Origin: Solea solea
Taxonomy: Eukaryota; Chordata; Actinopteri; Pleuronectiformes; Soleidae
Direction: 5' to 3'
DNA length: 64,000 nt
NCBI RefSeq assembly: GCF_958295425.1
Contig: NC_081141.1
Location: 16,131,087-16,195,086 of the forward strand
The notes under the pieces were generated by a model that made no database searches, had not been told where the DNA came from, and saw only the letters and a list, made by a program, of their open reading frames with translations. A program made the position numbers and the translations under genes. Of the stretch, positions 59,001-64,000 are shown one piece after another. Numbering within the stretch: the stretch's first letter is position 1; every line of letters starts with the position of its first letter.

Positions 59001-62000
59001 ATCACATGGCAGCAACTCAAAGCATGTAGGCATGTAGGCGTGGTCGAGAAGACAAGCTGCTGACGTTCAAACTGAGCATCAGAATGAGGACAAAAGGTGA
59101 TTTGTGTGACTTTAAATGTGCCATGGTTGTTGGTACCAGACAGAAAGGTCTAATATTTCCAGAACTGCTGATCTATAGAGAATGGTCCACATGGTTCTCT
59201 GTGCAAAAATGCTGTTTTCAGTCTACCACTTGATCGATAACCAAGGTATCCAGAATCTCTGATCGCACAACACGTCGAACCTCCAAGGAGGCGGCCACAC
59301 CGGTGCCTTTACTGACACTTACACGTGTCCTGTGTATCTAATAAAGTGGCCACTGTGTGTACTGGTGAAGCAGTGAAGTCTAAATAAAACTTCAAAAATG
59401 CTTTGGTTGAGGTAACGCACCTCTGTTGAGAATGAAATATAGTATTCACAGCTGATCGACTGAAAGACAAACAGGAAGCAGTTTTACACCAAAGGCCAAA
59501 ATCTGACAAACAACCATTCACACGCTACATACTACAGTGTGCGTTTTTGTTTCGTTTTTTTTTACATACTTGCCATGATTGAGGATTACGGTGCAGTTTG
59601 GCCAGCAGTCGTGATTCACAAGACACAAATTTGGGAAAAGGCCGACTCCTACTGCCTGAAGGCCTCTCTGGTCACTCACTGTAAATCCATTGCAATTGAC
59701 CTGGATGAAAAAGAGATATACATGTGCATGAACATGCTGAATTGCAGTTTTCTAGGGCACTTATGAATATTTCCTCCATATTATTTCTTGTGTGGCAACA
59801 AGTGATAGTGGTGCTTAAACTGGGGAGAGGAATATTTAGCCAAACCTCAGAGAGAAGCTGTGAAATTATACCTAAGCTGAAAAATGTCTGTTTGCTTTTT
59901 TTTTTTACTGTAGTTAATTGGTTGAATTGTTCACACTTGGCATTTCCAGTAGATTTCAAACTGAATAACCCCTGGTGCTTTAATTTCTTGGTAACTAATG
60001 TTCCACATGTGACGATTTGCTCATCATTCACATGAGCTGCGCTGGTGAATAACTTATTTTGTTTGTCCTTTGTTGTTATTATTAACAACATGGACCTGTT
60101 GTCAAGTACAAGGTGTTCAGCCATAAAATCATTTACAAAGTGTCTTTAGGGGAGCAGCGACAAGCTCAGTTCCACTGTCCTCTTTTGCTGCGTCACTGAA
60201 AGACGCCGTGATTTGGGGACACAAAGCATCTACAGAATAAAGCAATGTGCTGTTACAGCAAAAGACGCACCACTCCAAATAAATGTGAGATTTCGTCAAC
60301 TGTGTGTTGTTTGCTGCTTCGGGGCCAGTAGTCAAGGAAGTTGTGGATGTCCACTTTGAACTCCTTCAACTCCTCCTCTTCCATGTCAGCAACATGATCC
60401 TCCAGCTCCTCCAGTGTCGTCAGCTGCATGTCAGACACCACACTGCCTTCCTTGTCGAGTCGCCACAGGATGCGGGCCACCAAACTAGCCGAAAAACAAC
60501 AGTTATAATTAATAGAAAATATGCAGCTTCTGAAACTACTGCAAAGATACAAAGGAAAAGTGTCATTATATAACGTGTCCTAAATCAATGTCACACTAAA
60601 CAAGTCTCTTTTTTTACTTTGGAAAAAGTGTTATGTAAAAACCTAAGTTAACTAAATGAACAAGGCTCTGACTCTCAGTTTATGACTGAATTCAAGTTTC
60701 TACATGAGCACACTGCACTTCAGCCTGAATGTAGGTTATTGACTAAATATTATTATAAAGATATTTCATTTATTTGAAATGTGCCCCCCTGCAACCCTCA
60801 TGTGGAAAGATAAAGCAGTAGCAGATGGATGAATATTTCATTTATTATAATCTAAACTTTTTATTTATACTGTCTATTCATGGTTGCTTATCTACATATT
60901 CTATAAATATATATATACAGTGTAAAGTTTCAGAGTGATTGAAAACAGTACCACGTAAATCTTTATTTCACTCACCGGATGTTTTCATTTGGTGCCTTGC
61001 CAAACGCCTTGGTGGCACCGCATTCTTGCTTGTGCTCAGCCCAGCCAGCTCTTTGGCAGGTTCGGTCACAATAGTGAGCAAATTTGCACTGGCCACACCT
61101 TTGGAGCTTGTCTTGTCTGCGGAAGCAGCTGTGGCAAATACGCTCGGATAAACTGCAGAAAAAGAGAAGAAGCCGTATGGACACAATGATTAATGTGTAA
61201 GGGTTTTACCTCCTTCATGGAACATGTTGCAAATATTTTACATGAGAATGAAAACCTGTCTACATTAACTGTGAAACCATCTTTCAGTTTCAATGTCATC
61301 TAAACTTTCAACTTTAAACAAGTTGAATCTATAAAAGAATGCTGCAAGGAATTTTGAGTAAATTATAATTCTATTATATATTATGATAAATGATGATGTA
61401 AATAAACTATACTCCACAACATTTCCCCAAACTGTCTTCATTACTCGTTACAACCAAATAAAATCAGAAGAAGGAAGAGTTGGTAATGGTCTGTATTTAT
61501 ATAGAGCTTTTCTAGTCTTGATGACTTTTACTTCTGAAAACCTAATGTCACGAAACGTCTAGTCTGTTAGTGTTTTTGTTCTGCTTAGTTTAGTTATTGT
61601 GTTAGTTTAGGTTTAAAGTCATGTTTAGTTCATGTCACTTTTGGTGTGGGTTTGATTTTCACTTCCCCTTTTATTTTGGTAAATGTCATGGCTTCCTGTT
61701 GCGTGGTTTCTTCAGTTGTTTTGACACATCTCCCCTAATTCCCTCATGCACGTCACCTGGTGATCCTTAAGTAATCACTCGCACCTGCCCTTGATTCCCT
61801 CTCCCCTATATAGTGTCCCCAGTTCCCTTGTCTGTTATCAGTGTGTCGTTTATGCCTTCGAGAGAACACGTCAGAGTCCAAGCCTGTTTCCCCTTTTGAT
61901 AGTAATCTCGAGGGGCCAAGTCAAGTCTGGTTTAGTTTCTCCTTCTGTGAAGAAGTGATTTTGATTTTGCCTGCTTTTTCAAGAGGAAAGTAAAGACTCT

Positions 62001-63338
62001 GGAAATCATTCATCGTGCCTCCTGTCTCGTGCATTTGGGTCCAAGCAGTGTATTCACCGTTCCTAACACCTAAGTACATTTTATGTCAGGAAATTACATT
62101 TGATACTTAAGAACAGTAAATGTCATAGACTTTAAGACTTTTACTTAAGCAATGTTATAAAAAAGTGACTTCAACTTCTACGAAAGTCATTTTCTGGTAA
62201 AGATACTCAAGTATCCCTTTAAGGTACTTTACACAGGACTGGTCCTTACTAAGATATAAAAACACATTATATGATGTAGGTCATCTCCAACATACAAAAG
62301 ACATTTCCATTAAAATTCATATAATACTAGTGGAAAATAAAACAACTCGATGCTGAATGTCACAATTTTAAAGACATAGTCTGTCTATTTCAAAAGGTAT
62401 CACAGACAATGGCAATGCTGGGTGAATGGGGTGACATCATACAGGTCATTGTTTCCATTGCGAGTGAGCGCAAAGTTCTATCCTGCAGATAAGCTGTCTC
62501 CACTGAAGACACAGTCATCTACAGTATCTGACATTACACCCACTAGATCAGGGTTCTGCGGCCTTTACAATAAAAAAGAATTACATGTATGAAGGGTTTT
62601 ATACAGATATACAGTAAATAAGAACGATAAAGTGTTGCATTTCTTGAAATTTAAGAAGTACAAAAAGAAAACTGTTGACATTTAATTGCTGTTTATACCC
62701 AAACTCTTGTGGAGAAAAAATACAACAATAAAACACAGAATTATACAGACCTAGTTCTTCTATTGTGTGTGGCAAATTAATTAAATTAAAAGTAACCCAC
62801 TTTGGAATAAATAAAGCAATATTTGGATTGGATTGTAGTTCTTGCTTGACTAAACCTGCCTGGGATTAATCATGTGGACCCCAAAATGGACATGACTCCA
62901 AATGTGTACTTATTCATGTACACATGACTTCATTTAAGTCATTTACCTCCCATATTTCAAACACAGGTTTTTCAAGGCTTTTTAACATTGCATTTGACGT
63001 AGACATTGGATGTGACACACAGATATTGACACTTTTATCACCTTGATCGCTAAAAAAGGAGGTGTTCACTTGAAATCAAATCTTTTTGCTTCTTTTTTTT
63101 TCTTTACAGTAAGCCACTGCAGAGGTACTGAAGAGCCACATGTGGCCCTAGGGCCGCAGGTTGCAGAAAGGATGACAGAAAACATGTCGATACACTATTC
63201 TACTCCATCACTGTACCTGTCAAACACAACAGCTGCAACGCTGGGTTCCGAAAAAATGACATCTCCGGCCCAAAACTCCTTGGTTGTCTTCAGGCCCCGC
63301 CCCTTTCCAGGTGAGTCAAATATCGCCACGTTGTCCAT
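56021..63338 (-). CDS. smyd1: SET and MYND domain protein 1, striated-muscle lysine methyltransferase
   Basis: Muscle-restricted SET/MYND protein. In vertebrates it is needed for sarcomere (thick-filament) assembly and heart development, works with myosin chaperones and skNAC, and methylates histone H3. Ten coding exons: 63217-63338, 60976-61152, 60271-60484, 59570-59700, 59421-59459, 57976-58171, 56834-56926, 56568-56731, 56267-56435, 56021-56185. All are GT-AG and in phase, giving 489 aa (human 490). Split SET N-part with GKGRGL and [13 protein letters not shown] zinc ligands C47, C50, C60, C63, C69, C73, H81, C85; SET core NHDCWPNC (200-207) and [11 protein letters not shown] (240-250); post-SET C269-x-C271-x2-C274; a helical TPR-like C-terminal half with [12 protein letters not shown] and [12 protein letters not shown]. 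It starts MDNVAIFD, matching the shorter vertebrate start. Teleosts have smyd1a and smyd1b; the letter is not assigned. Confidence 0.96.
57003..57515. mobile_element. hAT-like MITE in smyd1 intron 6
   Basis: The left end has GTGTTTCCACTAGCG and the right end GGTACTATGTAGTGGAAAAA, forming a short imperfect inverted repeat. The interior contains GCCTAAGCACGATGCGACGC and GAGTCGAGCCGAGCC. This fits a non-autonomous DNA transposon. The boundaries are approximate. Confidence 0.5.
58938..59358 (+). mobile_element. Internally deleted Tc1-like transposon in smyd1 intron 5
   Basis: The left terminus reads GGCCACTTTATTAGGTAC and the right terminus GTATCTAATAAAGTGGCC, its inverted repeat. Between them are AATCACATGGCAGCAACTCA, GAGCATCAGAATGAGG, CATGGTTGTTGGTACCAGAC and GCACAACACGTCGAACCTCC. 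At about 420 bp it lacks most of a full Tc1-like transposase (full elements are over 1 kb). It ends 62 nt from the donor of the 39-nt exon. Confidence 0.85.
59421..59459 (-). other. 39-nt cassette exon of smyd1 (13 codons)
   Basis: Exon 5 encodes the stretch [12 protein letters not shown] with split codons on both sides (phase 2 in and out). Removing it keeps the frame, turning NRSAV...QQRIELR into KIELR. A 13-aa alternative insertion at this place is known for mammalian Bop1/Bop2 (Smyd1) and zebrafish smyd1b. Listed separately because it predicts two isoforms (489 and 476 aa). Confidence 0.75.
61488..61530 (+). mobile_element. Short fragment of the 'AATGGTCTGTATTTATATAG' repeat family
   Basis: GGTAATGGTCTGTATTTATATAGAG and CTTTTCTAGTCTTGATGAC are the tail end of the SINE/MITE family also seen in oxt intron 1. 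It lies in smyd1 intron 1. Confidence 0.5.
61546..62068 (+). mobile_element. Solo LTR with 5-bp target-site duplication (smyd1 intron 1)
   Basis: The 523-bp unit begins TGTCACG and ends CCTAACA, i.e. with TG...CA. It is flanked on both sides by the identical pentamer CCTAA (61541-61545 and 62069-62073). It contains a TATA-like CCCCTATATAGTG at about 61803. These are the marks of a solo long terminal repeat left by recombination of a retroelement, and a 5-bp duplication fits the Gypsy group among others. No internal retroviral-like coding region is present. It sits in smyd1 intron 1, antisense to the gene. Confidence 0.8.
62075..62235 (-). mobile_element. Inverted fragment of the 'ACTTGAGTAAAAGTAC' MITE family
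   Basis: TGATACTTAAGAACAGTAAA, ACTTTTACTTAAG, AGTCATTTTCTGGTAAAG and GATACTCAAGTATCCC are the reverse complement of the left part of the copy at 19263. The solo LTR inserted right at its border. Confidence 0.65.
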
Positions 63339-63924
63339 GGTAGCTGCACAGGTTTCCTGAGACGCTGGCGTGCGGAAGCTGAGCTGAGTGTGGATCAGAG
63401 AGGAGGCTAAAACACAGCGACAGGGTAGTTGAGGGACGTGTGGACCAATCTGTGCCCTCTGTGTCCGTCAATGACAACAGCGCATTCCTCAGCCAAGGTA
63501 CTAAAATAGCCGCCTAACTCTTGAACTGTACCAAGAAAGACAGATAATGGGTTTGTGGTCATTTGTGTTATCCCTTCATTGGGGAGTTTGATGTCTTTAC
63601 TGAGCAGAGTAGTGAATTACAGTAGCCGAGTGATACGACTTGAATTATTGTTCGAGATTTTTCTTGATTCGTTTAAATATTTGGTCTCACTTTCAGTTTG
63701 TGATGCTGGTAACTGACCCCAGGCTGTGACTTGGTAGGGTCCTGGTCACTGAGGGTTATTTTTGTCCCTCAGTTGGTGCTGTCTGTCAGGAGTGTGTGGT
63801 GATGTTGGACAGCTGCGAGGCATTTGACAGAAACAGGAGCTGATGGGTGTCCCTGCCTCTCGTGTGTTCTAGTGACTTCTCTAACTTACTCTCTCACTGT
63901 CTTACTCACATCCGCAATCCAACA
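63339..63924 (-). promoter_or_regulatory. 5' flank and probable promoter of smyd1
   Basis: No gene other than the smyd1 5' end is visible. Muscle-type motifs by eye: an exact M-CAT/TEAD heptamer CATTCCT at 63483-63489, a MEF2/TATA-like CTAAAATAG at 63501-63509, a CArG-like CCTTCATTGG with one mismatch at 63573-63582, and an E-box CAGCTG at 63810-63815. The clustering is suggestive, but short motifs occur often by chance. Confidence 0.4.
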
Positions 63925-64000
63925 AGTACTTACTGGTGTACCTGTATTTATATCTTTGTGAGGTCCAAAAACTGTAAAAACCATCTTAATGAGGGACATT
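63925..64000 (+). repeat. Start of a 'TATCTTTGTGAGGTCC' repeat, cut by the window end
   Basis: GTATTTATATCTTTGTGAGGTCC matches the module at about 15900 (GTATTTATATCTTTGAGGGGTCC). It continues beyond the window. Confidence 0.6.

Noticed and set aside
63043..63360. 105-codon plus-strand open frame near the window end
   Set aside because: It overlaps smyd1 exon 1 in reverse; the minus-strand reading gives the conserved GKGRGL/EFWAGD start of SMYD1.
1..64000. CRISPR arrays, operons, phage or other microbial-type systems
   Set aside because: None seen. Direct repeats present are microsatellites, minisatellites or dispersed transposons, and all genes are intron-containing vertebrate genes.

Overview
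This is vertebrate genomic DNA, almost certainly from a teleost fish. The clearest sign is a precursor encoding the nonapeptide CYISNCPIG, which is isotocin, the ray-finned fish counterpart of oxytocin. The genes have many short exons with GT-AG introns. The intergenic DNA is AT-rich and full of fish-type repeats: tRNA-derived SINEs, a Tc1-like transposon family, hAT-like and fold-back MITEs, LINE tails, a solo LTR and CA/GT microsatellites. The species cannot be named from the sequence alone.

Layout. 1-11.6 kb is a repeat-rich intergenic region with no recognisable gene. 11.6-13.4 kb holds the two coding exons of a prostaglandin E2 receptor EP4 gene (ptger4, minus). 13.5-26 kb is intergenic with nested repeats. 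26.1-35.6 kb holds mitochondrial ribosomal protein S27 (mrps27, minus, 11 coding exons, 417 aa predicted). 35.7-40.1 kb is intergenic. 40.2-45.5 kb holds znf366 (DC-SCRIPT-like, minus, 6 coding exons, 796 aa, 11 C2H2 fingers), with a possible untranslated leader exon near 47.6 kb. 49.3-51.5 kb holds the isotocin-neurophysin gene (oxt, plus). 52.9-53.7 kb holds liver-type fatty-acid-binding protein (fabp1, plus, 127 aa). 56.0-63.3 kb holds smyd1 (minus, 10 coding exons, 489 aa), the striated-muscle SET/MYND lysine methyltransferase. Every exon junction was checked for splice dinucleotides and phase, and all six coding sequences close in frame at family-typical lengths.

The genes do not form one pathway. 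They are a syntenic mosaic: mrps27 and znf366 correspond to human 5q13, ptger4 to 5p13, fabp1 and smyd1 to 2p11, and oxt to 20p13. I found no microbial-type operon, CRISPR array or clearly undescribed system. The more interesting points are local: a frame-neutral 39-nt cassette exon in smyd1 with a Tc1 relic 62 nt behind its donor, a (UG)n acceptor tract with a weak donor in mrps27, a solo LTR with a perfect 5-bp target-site duplication in smyd1 intron 1, a SINE nested in a MITE, inverted SINEs within one mrps27 intron, and the unusual gene neighbourhood.
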